Assembly: GCA_963576725.1 (NCBI GenBank)
Contig: OY755236.1
Coordinates: 67,922,379 to 67,986,378, forward strand
Direction: 5' to 3'
Origin: Azorinus chamasolen
Lineage: Eukaryota > Mollusca > Bivalvia > Cardiida > Solecurtidae
DNA: 64,000 nt
Positions 45,220-58,500 of this stretch are shown here, one piece after another; positions within the stretch are counted from its first letter, which is position 1, and the number at the start of each line of letters is the position of its first letter. Made by a program: the position numbers and the translations under genes. Below the pieces are notes generated by a model. It saw nothing but the letters and a program-made list of their open reading frames with translations. It was not told the origin of the DNA and searched no databases.

Positions 45220-48200
45220 ACCATATCATCATCATTTACCTACACGCATTGTTGTCCGTCACAGCTTCAGTATCCGTCCCTGATGTTTACCTTTTTGATT
45301 TGGTAATAAAACTTATTCACATTATTAATTAATTTTTGATACTGGTGAGACACCGAATTACACGGTGTTTATGTAAATCCAAACTATGTGCAAAGTTGGT
45401 CATATATGCACCCATGACAGTGTAAAAAGTAATCATACATGTATATATGTCCCTCTTTTCCCCGACAATTCTGGGAATATCAATACACCAGAAGCGGTGA
45501 AACCATTTATTATTATGTCAGTTATAGACTCGGAAAATGTCAATTAAGTTGCATTCGTGGGTTCTCCTGTTATTAGAAAAAGGATCGCTTCGACGCGCAA
45601 TGTCTTGGAATAATCTGTACAAATGATGCTTAGCTCTTTCGCCGCCATAAATGATTCCGTAAGAACCTTTTCAAACAGTTTGGATCCATATAAAGTGCCG
45701 AGTAAATGTGGATCTATTCAGGATGTAAACTGATTGACACTCTCGTTATGGATTTTAGAAGTAATTCAAAATAACTTGACTTTGAAACCGTAAGCAGACC
45801 ATGATCTTAGAGGACACATTGTTGTTTTTGCGGCCAGAGGGTTGAACTTTTAACGAGTACGTCGCTGTATAAAGCGAATCTGTGATAAAATTTGCAAACA
45901 GTTTGGATCCAGATGAGACACCGAGTAACCCGGTGTCTCATCAGGATCCAAACTGTTTGAGACACCCTTAATATGCTTTTAATAGAAATAGAAGAAAACT
46001 CACATTGAAACCGGAGGGCAGACGATAATAACCAAAGGGTTAAGTACGTCGTTCCTCGGCATTCTTTGACATTTGGAATTTCGTAGGCGACGAAATAAAA
46101 AACGTTAAGTTTGGATCTAGACACGAAATATTCAGTAAAATGAAGTAAATTGTTTTACAGAGGAAAACTAAAAATGTAGTAAATGAAGAATAATAGGCAT
46201 CGATTTTTTTTCTTGTTGCAAAAAGTGACATTGCGTGTTACATTCATCCGCTTAGGAATGGAAAGCATTATCTTTTACCGTTCTACAGACTTTCGAGTTT
46301 CGTTTATTCCATTGTTTTTGTTTGTTTTTGTGCCATAGAATCTTCTTCTGCAAACACTGTCGTCTGCTTTAAGTTTCAAATTGGAGACAACTCTCATCAG
46401 GGTCCAAACTGTTTGGCAAACCAGTTACGTTTCAGAGAAAAAACATAAGGAATTTTCACGATTTTAAAAATAGAGTAGGCCTATATTAGACGATTCCTGT
46501 ATGATCCGTCTGCTCAGGGTCTGCTCTGTTTTATTATCAAATTATAACAGATCTGACTATAGTTTCTACCAAAACCATTACACCATGTGTCCATATGTCA
46601 ATATAAATATCAAGCTAATAAATAATCATGATGCAATTATTTTTCAGAGCTACAGATAAAGGTGCGTACTCAAATACTAAAAAGTATTATTAGACGCCAA
46701 AGGAATTTCATACTTACTACAATGCCTTCTATGGCACCCTTGATTTTCTTTCTAGGACAAACATTTACTTAACCCACATGGTGCCATATAAGTCCCGTCT
46801 TCAAACCCATTCCATCTTAGACTATTTTAGACCACCCAGCCTTTTTGAATAAATCTACTGGAAAAGAGAAAAGGAAAACAAAATAGAATGGTGTAGTTTT
46901 GAAACCATTGTGATAAGTAAAGTATTTGCTCTATTTGTCACAATGACTTCAAAATAACTTTTACAGAGGCGTCAGAAGGCGTCAGTAGGAAGGGATGAGT
47001 TAAGTTTCACAAAGAACTGTAGCTCAATGTATTCTCTAAAACGTAAGTTGGATCCTGACGAGGCGCCGAGTATGCATAAGTACTCGCAGATTCACCCGTT
47101 GCAGCAAGCCCTTTTGGTCGCTATCCGGTGATTTAGGCAGATGAAAAATTGAACACTATAATCGTTGGTTTTCTGACCAAGTCAGGCAGTGTGCCATTTC
47201 ATCCGAAGATCAGACAGATTCCATTAACACATTCTAATAACAAAGTAATACCTATGCTTTTTACCCACTCACATGCTGCACGTAATTCCTGGTTCACTCT
47301 TTTCGTGTTTAACTATCATTGTATTATTTTTCTAGTTCGTAGTCTAACTTATTAGGTTATTAGGTGTACAGTAAAACTTCTCAAAACCGGATATTCCAAC
47401 TAGTATCAAAACTGGTCTGTAAGACAGATGGTAGCTTAATGCAGTATGAAAGTCATAGAGAAAGCTCATAGAGGAATTTTCTGCATGCCTTTCACTCTGC
47501 ATTAAGTAGTCACCTGTTATAGAATAAAAAGTACCTATTTATAGTCTACTTTCAGTCCGAAGGACCGCTTAGCCGACAGTGCATTTACTACCCTGGTTAC
47601 TGAGTCATTTGCCTACAATATTGACCACTGCTAACATATGGCGCCATCATGCAGCCGCAGTACCGGATAGCGTCCCTCACAGGCACCCATTTCAACCCCT
47701 GGGTGGATAGGATGTGCGGGTGGGAGACACCAACAAGTGTCTGAAAATTCAAGCGCATTACCACTATAGCACCGCACAGCATAAATTCTTTTCTACTAGA
47801 ATGTCGGTTTAGAGGGGTCTTATTGTAGCTGGTATAATACATAATACATGTAGCTTTAGCAAATCTGGCACCAAATAAATTTAGCTTGCAAACAATGTCG
47901 TCTGTTTAAGGTTTTAGGTTGAACTTTCCTTCTTTATATTCTCTAAAACGTAAGTGACGTATCCGACAATTTGGATTCTAATGAGACATTAAGGTACACG
48001 GTATTTCATCTGGATCCAAACTGTTTTGAAAAGTGGCCACAGACAATCCCCGTGTATCGCTTTCTTGCGACTTCTGCATTGAGGCATACTTGTATTTGCC
48101 CTGCCAATGGTTTGTATCATCTGTGAGGTGGGCTACTAAACTATAACTTCTTGCCAGAGCGCCTTGCATGTAATAGAATTCAAGTGATTGTTTGGATGAT

Positions 48201-48529
48201 TAACCATCGTCCTGCTTACTATCGACATTCTATAACCGACATATTTTGAAATTAAGTGTTTATAGAGATATTTCTGTGATTCATATATTTTAAGATAATA
48301 CCTGTGATAGTTATGGTAATGATACCGTGACTCTCTATGTCTTGCCACTAGAAGCAAGGACCACAATGGAAAAAAGGAAAATATTTTCCTTTTTATTGGA
48401 ATCCTTGGTTTCTAGTGCGCATTGCATGGCTTTTTATATGTTATCTTAGTTATGTTTGCCATGTTATGTACACTTTTTACCGATATAAATCTATCTAAAT
48501 CTATCTATTTATCAACTGAGACTGAGATG
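45220..48529. other. Gene-free repeat-rich stretch
   Basis: Contains a hairpin of the GTTTGGATCC type (~45893-45959), repeat family 3 at ~46780-47005, and the MITE-plus-SINE nest at 47370-47826. No coding motif. Confidence 0.5.
47531..47783 (-). mobile_element. tRNA-derived SINE, copy 4, lacking the B box, nested in a TA-type MITE
   Basis: Tail, body and A-box side are present, but the segment holding the B box is deleted. It interrupts a CAGTAAAACTT...GGTTTAGAGGGGTCTTATTG element at ~47370-47826. Confidence 0.8.
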
Positions 48530-48790
48530 AGACGCCTAGTGACTCTATGTGACACCTAGTCACTCTGTGCGACACCTAGATTCACTATGCGAAACCTAGT
48601 AACTCTTTGTGACACCTAGTCACTCTATGTGACATCTACTTGCTCTATGTGATACCTAGTCACTCTATGTGACACCTACTTGCTCTATGTGATACCTAGT
48701 CACTCTATGTGACACCTAGTAACTCTACATGCCACCTGGTCACTCTATGTGACACACAGTCACTCTTTGGAACTCCTAGTTAGTAGGAAG
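48530..48790. repeat. 20-bp minisatellite
   Basis: About 13 units of CACTCTATGTGACACCTAGT. Confidence 0.88.
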
Positions 48791-48989
48791 CTTAGGCATA
48801 AGACACGAAGCTCGGCGCGTATGGCTCAAATACCATGTTATTTGTTAGATAACATAGCAAAAGATATCATATTTATTACATCACTGTTAAAGGAATGCCT
48901 GCTCAAATTTAAATCTGGTGCAACTTTGACAATATCCAAGCTTTTGAGAAACGATTGACTATTAAATAGTATACTATAATATATATTTA

Positions 48990-49175
48990 ATAACATATTA
49001 TTTCCTAAACTATTTTTAGACTCGACCTCTTTGAAAAGATCTACTGAAAAGGAGCATTTACTAGAAAAGGGATTTTTATAGAAGTATATAAGTTTGTAGG
49101 AGCAACTTCTCTAATTATCACATTAGTTTCAAAAATGACTTTTACGGACGCGTCAAAAAGCGTCAACAGGAAGGA
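48990..49175. repeat. Interspersed repeat family 3
   Basis: AAAGATCTACTGAAAAGGAG ... AAAAAGCGTCAACAGGAAGG resembles 46780-47005 and 57885-58095 (reverse), with a TGACTTTTACGGACGCGTC core. A probable MITE with TTAACCC-like ends. Confidence 0.5.
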
Positions 49176-49269
49176 ATGGGTCGAACCTCAAGCATCGCAA
49201 TATATTGTTTAGTAGTTTGTCATCATTTGTACATTCCAGATAACATATTCATAATTCATATCGTAAAAG

Positions 49270-49498
49270 TACAGTAAAATCCCACTAATGCGACCACCAA
49301 AAAGGGGCATAATTCACAGTGGCAAAGGCAGGTGGTTGCTTAATGCAGGACGAAAGTTATGCAGAAAGCTCCTATAGGAGCTTTCTGCATAACTTTCGTC
49401 CTGCATTAAGCAACCACCTGCTTATGAAAACAGCCATGTTTGTTTAAGTGGTCGCATTAAGTGGTCGCATTAGCGGGGTTCTACTGTACATATGTCTC
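49270..49498. mobile_element. TA-type hairpin MITE, very regular
   Basis: TA-flanked, CAGTAAAATCCCACTAATGC to GCGGGGTTCTACTG. Its inner palindrome of ~110 bp is almost perfect, suggesting recent insertion. Confidence 0.88.
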
Positions 49499-50731
49499 TC
49501 TATTCAGATTTATAATTAACTTCGAGATTCATACTGATCCCGAATGTTCAAGAAAATGTAAAGATTGTAAGCTCTTGCACTAGATCGAAAAAAAAACTGT
49601 ATTCTATTTATAACACCTATTACATTACTAATATAATAAGTGTTATAGATATAACTACAATAAACACTAGATACTATGAAATTTTAGAATCTTGTAGGCA
49701 GATGGATGCTTAATGTAGGGTGAAAATCATACAGAATGCACCTAGAGGAGCTGTCTGCATGATGTTCACCCTGTTTTAACCTGCCAACTGTGTTAAAGAT
49801 CAATACTGGTACGTATTTAGTGTTGAGTGTTAGGATAATCACTGTCTTTTTCGATCTAGTGCCAGTTTAGCTCCTTACTCACCAGGTTGGGATGAAGAAG
49901 GCTGTGAATTGGAGCCCATAGCAATGTGTGTTGGACTTTTGAAATTGCAACCTTATTATACTGTGATTTATTTTAAAAACAAATGGTCAAGATATTTAGA
50001 AGAGAAAACAGTACCAGTAAATTGATGTCTAGTTCTAAATTGAGCATAATGCAGGATGAAAGTAATGCAGAAAGCACCCTTAATCATTTCCTTCATTAGA
50101 CACAATCGTCTGATTTCATTCTACAGTTTCTGTCAGAGCCAGAATATACTGTGTTTTTCTGCCATTATAAAGAATAATCTAATTGATATTCGTGATGACA
50201 GTATTTCTCACATGACCTTTGGACAGGAAAAGAGTTAATATCCATCTTCTTTACTGTGGTCAGCACATACTCGTACAAATGCAATACTTATTCATATGTG
50301 GTCATTATAGAGGGGTTTTATTATACTGACTGTATGAAACAGCTTGGACTCTGATCAAGCACTGAGTATTTGATATGGACAAAAAATGTTTGTAAATGTC
50401 ATTCCCCAGTTATCAGGATAAAGTAACGAATGATCATATACTTGGGACAAAATTTCGAAGCCACATGACTGTTTCAACAACAGTAAACACCCTCCAACAC
50501 GAATGTTTGATAAAGAATACCTTAGATCTCTTTCAGCAGGTGGCTGCTGACTGCAGAATGAAAATCGTAAAGCTCATTTTAGAGCTTTCTGAATCTCTCT
50601 TCAGCCTGCATTCAGCTTTCGCCGGTCGTAGATATCGACATTGGTACTAAATTTAGCGTCCAGTTTAGAGAGGTTTAACTGTGTGATTATGCTCCAGTAT
50701 TTTGAAATTTGCTCAAAGTGTCTGCTTTGTC

Positions 50732-50980
50732 TTAACCATTCGCTTGCTATTCACGTCAATATACCTACCTGTAAATAGTGAAGACTCAGATGAGACAGCT
50801 CCTGCAGGAGCTTCTCATCTGGGTCTGTACTATTTACAAGTTGATTGTGCAACCAGTACACTCCACAGCAGTGATTGCACAGCGAAATACGTGTACACAG
50901 TGAATATATATGTAATTATACAACAGGGCATGGGTAAAGAAGGAGAAATGAATTTTAAAATTCAGCAAGCGAAGGGTTAA
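50732..50980. mobile_element. TTAA-type hairpin MITE (same subfamily as 424-679)
   Basis: TTAACCATTCGCTTGC to GCAAGCGAAGGGTTAA with a GATGAGACAGCTCCTGCAGG core. Confidence 0.85.
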
Positions 50981-51419
50981 TATGCAGGTCATATTTAGAT
51001 ATTCTGATCGTCAAGACTGTGGGTATATTACAGCACATATGCGAGTGGTTCACTTGTCGGGTTTCACCGAGCTTTCAATAATAACCATTCTTGACGTAAA
51101 TGAAAATGATGGCGATATAAGAACGTCAAGGGAATTGATTTTCTGAAAGATGGTTTTATAAGAAACCTTGATAAGACTGTCATTTAACATGCATGTAAGC
51201 ATGTAATATGAAAGACATTGATCATGGTGCTTCCACAGGGTAATTTTGATCCGGATCTACATGTTTGTAAGGGTTTGTTATTTCATATGATTGTCATAAT
51301 TAGCATATACAGTAATGCTATGGCGGTTTATTGAATTACTTCCTATGTCTGGTTGTCGCCCATAAATACTTTTCCACGTGTTCATGTCTATAGAGAATCG
51401 TTCGTTCATCTGTAAATGT

Positions 51420-52090
51420 TTTTATTTGTTTAATTTAGCATCTACGGCGAGTGAATGTGTTATACAGGGCCCGTACGGGTCGCCATGACGGGGTGACGAA
51501 GAGGGAAGACGACTAGGATCATAACCGGGAGCTACTATGCCACACGGGAGACCACGACTACGCCGGAAGATGGAGCATAGGAGAGTTTACGTATGGCAAG
51601 TTTGCAAAAAGGGTTCGGGTTAATGAGGTTTATTTATAGTTTACTGATTTAGATTAACCCTTCGCTTGCTATTCACATCAATATACCTAACTACAGGAGC
51701 TGTCTCATCAGGGTCTGCACTATTTACAAGTTAATTGTGCAACCAGTGCACTCAACAGCAGTGATTGCATAGCGAAATACGTGTACACAGTGAAGATATA
51801 TGTAATTATACAACAGGGCATGGGTAAAGAAGGAGACATGTGTTTTAAAATTCAGCAAGGGATAGGTTAATACTGATATGTACTAATCCGAATTGTGTTC
51901 AGCCTTAATCTTGTTTTTCTTCAGGACCAAGATGACACCTGCAGGGACCATGATGGCACCAGGAAGGACCAACACTGGGAGCTACGATGACAGGAGGCGA
52001 CAACTGCGCTGGAGGATGGACAATACGGAGAATAATGGTTTAGGTTTGAAAAAGAGTGTACAAATGGTTCAGGTTAATTAGGTTTGTTCA
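51420..52090. repeat. Diverged duplicate pair of a GC-richer segment
   Basis: 51470-51640 and 51925-52080 share GGGAGCTAC, GACGA/GGCGACAACTGCGC-like and GGTTCGGGTTAATGAGG / GGTTCAGGTTAATTAGG blocks, separated by a MITE (51654-51870). It could be 5' sequence of the LINE that resumes at 52560. Confidence 0.45.
51654..51870. mobile_element. TTAA-type MITE, internally deleted copy
   Basis: TTAACCCTTCGCTTGC to GCAAGGGATAGGTTAA. The left hairpin arm is largely missing compared with 50732-50980. Confidence 0.82.
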
Positions 52091-52559
52091 TTGTTTCCTG
52101 ATTGCTACATTTAGATGTTTGATATGATTAGTTTTTTGTGTGACACCATATCGCGCGCGTTTAGAAGTTGATCGGTCAGCTCGTTTTTTTCTCATTTTGA
52201 TTGTTATCGGTATTTGTTATTGTTTTGCTTTTGTTATATTCATATGTACTAATCCAATCTGTTCAGCCTTAACACATTCCCTCATATTGACGGTTTTTGA
52301 CGACTATGTAAAAGTCACTCTGTAAAACCATTGTGATAATGTTCGAGAAACGTGTCTTGATACGTATATCAAATGTAATGTTCGAGAAACGTGTGATGAG
52401 GACAATTTCCATTTAGACTGCCTATAATGTAACCGAAAAATTAACATAATTGTTGTCTTTTGTGTTAAAGATGAACACTAATTGGTATATGCACGTGACA
52501 GTAACACATACATGTACTTTCACCCCAACTGTGTTAAAATCAAGTGTTCGAATAATCGA

Positions 52560-52700
52560 GTTTTCACTATATCATTTACTGTAAGCCGCATTTGTCTGAG
52601 TTTTAACTCTGGTTTTATCCTGCTCAATAGACAGAAGGGATTATTATCCCTCTTTATAAAAAAGGGTGATCGTTAAAATGTTGATAATTACAGAGGTATT
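52560..52700 (+). pseudogene. Non-LTR retrotransposon (LINE) reverse transcriptase, 5' piece
   Basis: Encodes LSFNSGFILLNRQKGLLSLF, IKKGDR, then a stop, then NVDNYRGI: the RT-upstream motif (GxxPIyKKGD, NYRGI) of LINE polymerases. It ends exactly where the DNA transposon begins, and the frame resumes at 61738. Confidence 0.75.
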
Positions 52701-52828
52701 TACGGAAGCCCTGAGGTCTCATTTTGACTTAATAATTATTTGTTGATAATTTCTGGTTTTTTTTTGTTATTTCTTATTACTTATTTATTGTGACATTCAT
52801 ATTGAAAATAGTGGGGAACAGGTGCAAC

Positions 52829-55800
52829 ATGGAGGGTTCTTGGGAAGATGATATGGTAAGAATTCTGTTATTTTATGAAATATCCATTACACATATCTAG
52901 ATTAAAAGTATCATTATAGGACTATTAGTTTGGATGCAAAAACTAAATATCAAAATATTTTACATGACGAAGTGTAATAAGTGAATTGGATATGCCTATG
53001 TGCTATATATGTTTATATAAATCTTCTAATTTATTATATTGATGAGCATGGCTTTCAGTCAACTTATCTGTATCAAGTTTGTTAATGCAGTTTATGCAGT
53101 TCCTTGCAGTTAGTGATTTCATATCTATTGTATATTTTTTGCATATATTTCATGACCGGATAGACAATCATATTGTATCATATCTATTGTATATCCTTCA
53201 TTGTCAGGATAGACAATTATGCGGTTCGTTCCGATAATAATAATAATAATAATAATAAATCTTCACAAGTAAATGTTAGATACCTTTTCAGCGTGAACAG
53301 TATAAATAAGTGCACAAAAAGAACACCAATACTAAATTATGACACATGCGGTAACAATGTGTATTCTCAAGCTTTTCAAAGAATGTAGACCCAAATTAGT
53401 TACTAACATATTATTATTATTATTGTTTGCACATCATGCATAAAACAACATTATCAGTAAAACTAAAATTTAACAACCATTGTTCTGGCTGTATTGTCTT
53501 TATTCAATTCAATTCAATTGTATTTTGTCTTTATGAGCAGCTCGTATACTGCCTGTACTGTTCAAAGAGACACTGTCCTGTTGCATAACTTAAAATAGTA
53601 TCAACATCTATTTGAGAGCTTTACATATAATTGGATAATCGTGTAAATGGACTATTTTTTTCTCCAGAGTAATCGACTGCGGGGTGGGGTTTGGGCAACC
53701 TGCTCTAACGGGGCAACCTGCTCTAGACCCAATGTTTGAGCGGGTATCTAGTCCCCATGCTGGATCAATGCATGCATTTAATGTGTTTCCTTTCAAGACA
53801 GAGCTGGATCCATGCATGCATTTGATGTGTTTCCTTTCAAAACAGAGACTATCTATAATGTTGAACCTAGTTAACTTACCTCGATTAAAAGACAACTGAC
53901 CCAAATTCACAGATGGCAAGTTTTTAACTGCTGTTTTGATCAACATTGTGGTAACGTTGAACATTTACCCGTTATCGCTAAATTTCGATGTTGGCAATAT
54001 TTTTTATAGATATGTGTTAGGGCCAGGTGCTTGAGTGGGGGTCTACCCTGTCTAGACCCAATGCTGGATCTGTGCACGCACTTGCTGTGTTTCATTTAAA
54101 AGACCACGAGCGATCTATGATGTGTAAGATAGTTTCACCTAAGTATGAAAACTTTAAATTTAATCCCAAATTGCATAATATAAGGAAAATATAGACATGG
54201 TGTCCAACAACTTGAATCTACATTGTATCTACAACAGATACCGAATAACTCGGCGTCTCCATTTGACCATAGGTGTTTGCATGTATGTTATTAACGTGTC
54301 ACTTAACAGGCAATGGGACAACTATTTTGCATAGAACAAATGACATACTGCTATGGTAATTTTTCAACTTTAAAAATTGGCCTGTCCATCATTGACTATA
54401 TGTGGAGGTATGTGTTGTGAAATGGGGCCGGGGGTGGGGATGTCTAGACCTCACGTAGCAATGGAACTACGCCTACACTTGATGTCCTTTATCTCTAAAC
54501 AAAGGCGATCAATAATGTTTAACATAGCTTTAGATAACCTTGAAAGTTTAAATTGAATATTAAAACGCGTGATGTTTTAAAGAAAATATAGACCAGGTGT
54601 CAAACAGCTTAGATCTGGATCATATGCCGACTTCTATGTAGGTTAGTATTGGGACGATTAGCCGTAAATTGGTAAACATAGACAAGTTTTGCCTAAGACA
54701 AGTGACAGATTATTAGGGTCATTTTTCAAAGTTGAAAATTGGCCCCTCCGTCGTGGACTGTTTTGGGAGCTGTATGTTGCGATAGGGTGTGTTCTAGACC
54801 CATTATTTGACCTGGGAATGCACTGTCTGTGATTCATTTCTAAATACAGACGATCAATGACGTTTGACATAGATTTAAGTAACCTTGATCATTGTAAATT
54901 TAATCCCAAATCGTGACTTTGAAAGAAGATAATTGATCGGGCATCAAACAGCTTAGATTCAGATAAGATGCTGAGTTGCTCGGTGTCTGCAAGTATGATA
55001 TTATCGTGGCGATTATCAGACAGTTGGTAAAATTACAAATGTTTCACCTAGACCATTAAGTGACAAATTGTTAGAATCATTTCACAATGTTGAAATACGA
55101 TCCAGCTATGCACAGTAAACTAAATTGTTAAAGAATGAAGCACGGATGTTCGGGGTGTTTAACAATATTTCAGCAATAAGTAGTAACATTTAAGCAATAA
55201 CTATTAGCAATTAACTTTTAAGCAATAACTAATAACAATAAGGTTTTAAGCAGTAACTTATAACAATTAACTTTTAAGCAATAACTAATAACGATTAACT
55301 TTTAAGCAATAACTAATAACAATTAAGTTTTAAGCAATAACTAATAACAATTAACTTTTAAGCAATAACTAATAACGATTAACATTTAAGCAATAACTAA
55401 TAATAATTAAGCTTTAAGCAATAATTAATAACAATTAACGTTTAAGCAATAACTATTAACAATTAACTTTTGAGCAATAACTAATAACAATTAAATTTTA
55501 AAAGCAATCACTAATTTTACCTCTACATGTGTATAAGCAGGGGTTCATATTAAACGGTTTCCATATATAAAGAGTTGACTGTATCTTATCAATTCATTTC
55601 TATGATTATTGAATGTCCTTTTTCTCGGTAAAATAAATTGAAAATATATTAACAACCCTTTTCCCACAGCCAAACGTTTAGCAGAGGCATCAAAAGATGT
55701 TTCTATTAGGAGAAGAGTTAAGCAAACAGAGAAAAGCCAGGATCTACTTTGTTTGCAAAAGTGTTGTAGGGCCTTTTGTTGGGTAAAGGTTTTTATGCGT

Positions 55801-56160
55801 ATTGATGATCACATTTTAACATTTTCCACCTTATTTACAAAGCATAGCTGTATTGGTAATTATATTCGAGTTGTTTGTAGTTGCTATCTTGTATACGACA
55901 ATCATACAGTATCCATTTGTAACGGCTCCCATTTTTGAAAACATCTTTAGCTTACATAGAATAACATAAAAACTTGTGTTGGTGTTGGTGTTTTTCAGGA
56001 CAGAAGAAAAAGAATACAATCTCTTGTGAACAAATTGAAGACAAAGAAGACCTCTACAATGCTTGGAACTGTTGTTATTAAAGATATAGCGAGTGGCATT
56101 ATCTTAGACATATTTATGCAAGTAAAATGGTACTCCACCCGCTTATGTGTTTTATCATGA
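52829..56160 (+). CDS. Possible two-exon small gene of the transposon (62 aa), speculative
   Basis: Exon 1, 52829-52855, reads MEGSWEDDM and ends at ATG|GTAAGA. A phase-compatible exon at 55999-56160 follows TTTTTCAG|GAC and reads DRRKRIQSLVNKLKTKK... to TGA. The second exon is basic and could be longer or spliced again at CAA|GTAAAA (~56120). AATAAA-like signals follow near 56310-56330. I do not recognise the product. Support is only splice-site quality, phase match and position near the left end of the element. Confidence 0.25.
53690..55010. repeat. ~350-bp diverged tandem repeat inside the transposon
   Basis: Recurring blocks: (T)CTAGACCCAATGCTGGATC, GATCAATGATGTTTGACATAG-like, GTCAAACAGCTTAGATC. 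At least three units, poorly conserved. The short ORFs here are not consistent between units. Confidence 0.65.
55140..55510. repeat. ~28-bp AT-rich array inside the transposon
   Basis: Units of TTTTAAGCAATAACTAATAA plus CAATTAAC, about a dozen copies. A weaker inverse-orientation relative lies at ~58290-58500. Confidence 0.85.
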
Positions 56161-58289
56161 CTTGAATCTAAATTAAGCCAGCCAGACTTAAAATGCTTTC
56201 AAGTTGAAGTCTTATAAGTATTAGTAGGTCTGTTTGTGATTTTAAACAGGTTCTGTGTATATAAGACCCTGTTTTAGACGATTAAATAGAACTGTTTGTT
56301 TTGTTAACCATGAATAAAAAAATAAATATTTTATAGTTTGTGTTTATTGTCCTATTGAATTGTAATCCACTCATTACATCTTGATTGGGATATGACCAGT
56401 CCTGATTTTAATAAATCAAGACAGTAGAAAATAATTTAGTACTAGATCTAAATACAGTTGTATAAATATCAGATTTTATTATCCTCTAATAAATGTAGAT
56501 CTATATGTATGGTAAGAAATGCATGCCCTGCTCAGAGGGTTCACTCACAGCTACAGGGACCCACTGATCTAGGTATGCACAGCAAAGTATGAGATTTTTA
56601 TACTGTGTAAATTTAATCAATGGCCTTCTTGCATCTATATTATGTGACATCCCAAGAGAAATCTAAAATAAAAACTTCTTGCCTCAGTTTCTGTTTTGAA
56701 TCTCAAACTCACTTTTCTAGTCTGCATCGCACAAACATATACAACATGGATTCACGGACATCGCTCTGCTGTCATATTTTTTCTTGATGTTTTAACCCTT
56801 CACCAGCTGTGAAAATTGTCTCTGTTGCTTCTAAAGTGATCTAAACTGCTCCGACTTACACAAAATGCGGTTCAGGTGACAAACCAATCTTTTTAAGAAG
56901 GAGTACAAGCTGAGTTGCTGGGCATCTCAAGTGGAACCATGCTAATTGCATATGATAGCATGTCATTAACAGTAGGCAAATAATAATTCATACAGGCTCG
57001 AAATTGTGCATAGTATAACCCCTCCAAAGGAACCACTAACACGAGGCAGCGGAAAAGTTAGACAGGGGCAGCTTAATAAAGCAAGAAAATAATAAAGTTC
57101 ATATAGACAATTTATGTCTGTATTTCTTTCTTTCTTAATTAAACTGATGTCTGTCTGAAATATTAGCTTATATATCATTCTGTTGCAGTCGCTTAAGACA
57201 GGGTTTATTGTACATACTATAGATAAGATGTCAATATTTACTCGGTGCCGAAAGACAGTTACCACGTTTGTTTCACCAAACTTGAAGGTGCATCAATTGA
57301 TGTATATACCATAGTATGTTGCGTAAACGTCTCTACTTGTTGAAGATTGTCATTTACATTTGTATTAGGAATTAATGAGGATCAGAATTATTTTCTTTTC
57401 CAGACGATCAAGGTTAGGGTTAAAATCATAACTTGCAGAATTGCTGAATCAGACATTACAAAAATGAATGTTTACAGTTTTACGAAAACGGCATATTATG
57501 TCACTTTATTTTTTCTTATTTTTATTACTCTGACTACATCCAGCATGGCTTCATGCAGCTAACATTAACTAGATGCTGTTGCATTGACCTAACGTAACGC
57601 TAAATGACGCCAACTTCTTACCATTGTCTATGGGTTCAGACGCAGTACAGCAGCCTAAATAATTATTACGCTTGAACTACTTCCATTTGTTCGCAACGTC
57701 AGCAGGTTTAGAGTAAAGCCTTAACAGTCTGTCTACACCAGCGACGTAACCGTCAATTTTTAGCACGGTAGATGCACATTTTCCTCGTGCATTTCATGTA
57801 CATTCCACAGTTATGCGTTGCAAAAAAAAAATCATAATCTTTTTCACCCCATCCAATTCTATATAAAGGTTTTAAACGAATTCGAGGTGCCCATTCCCTC
57901 ATACTGATGCCTTTAGACACCTCTGTAAAAGTAACTTTTGAAACAGCTGGGATAAATAGAGCATTGCTCCTTTATCACAACGGTTAAAAAACGACAATTT
58001 TCTGATATATGCCTTTCTCTAATAAAATCTATTTTTCAGTAGATTAATTGAAAAAGGTTGAGTCTAAAACAGCATATGAGGTAATGGGTTATTCAGAGAA
58101 TAATGATTGCGTATTTCAAGATTTTGCAGCAGCATGTCTGTGAATTAAATGTAGAAATGTAGTTTTTAAACGGCTGTTTAAGACGTACAAACCAAAACGG
58201 CAGTTTGAGACATACAAACCACTGATCTAATATTGAATTCTCAAAAAGTGAAATGCTCTGATCATGCCACTGCTAAATCATACATGTCA

Positions 58290-58500
58290 TCAACTGAATT
58301 TATTTATTAGTTATTCGTTATTACTTATTAATTTCTACTTATTACTTACAAGTTAATACTTATAAGTTAATTGTTGTTAGCTAATTGTTACTTGTTGATT
58401 GTTATCACTTACTTGTTATTACTTACAATTTAATTGTTATCACTTATTAATATCTCCTTGTTATACTAAGTAGTTACCTCTTATTGGTTATTTGTTAGCA
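58290..58500. repeat. Degenerate AT-rich array, opposite orientation to 55140-55510
   Basis: TTATTACTTATTAATT and TAAGTTAATTGTT motifs repeat irregularly. Together with the left array they give subterminal inverted AT-rich tracts. Confidence 0.5.

Noticed and set aside
53608..53964. 118-codon minus-strand ORF
   Set aside because: It falls in the diverged ~350-bp tandem repeat of the transposon and the frame is not kept between units.
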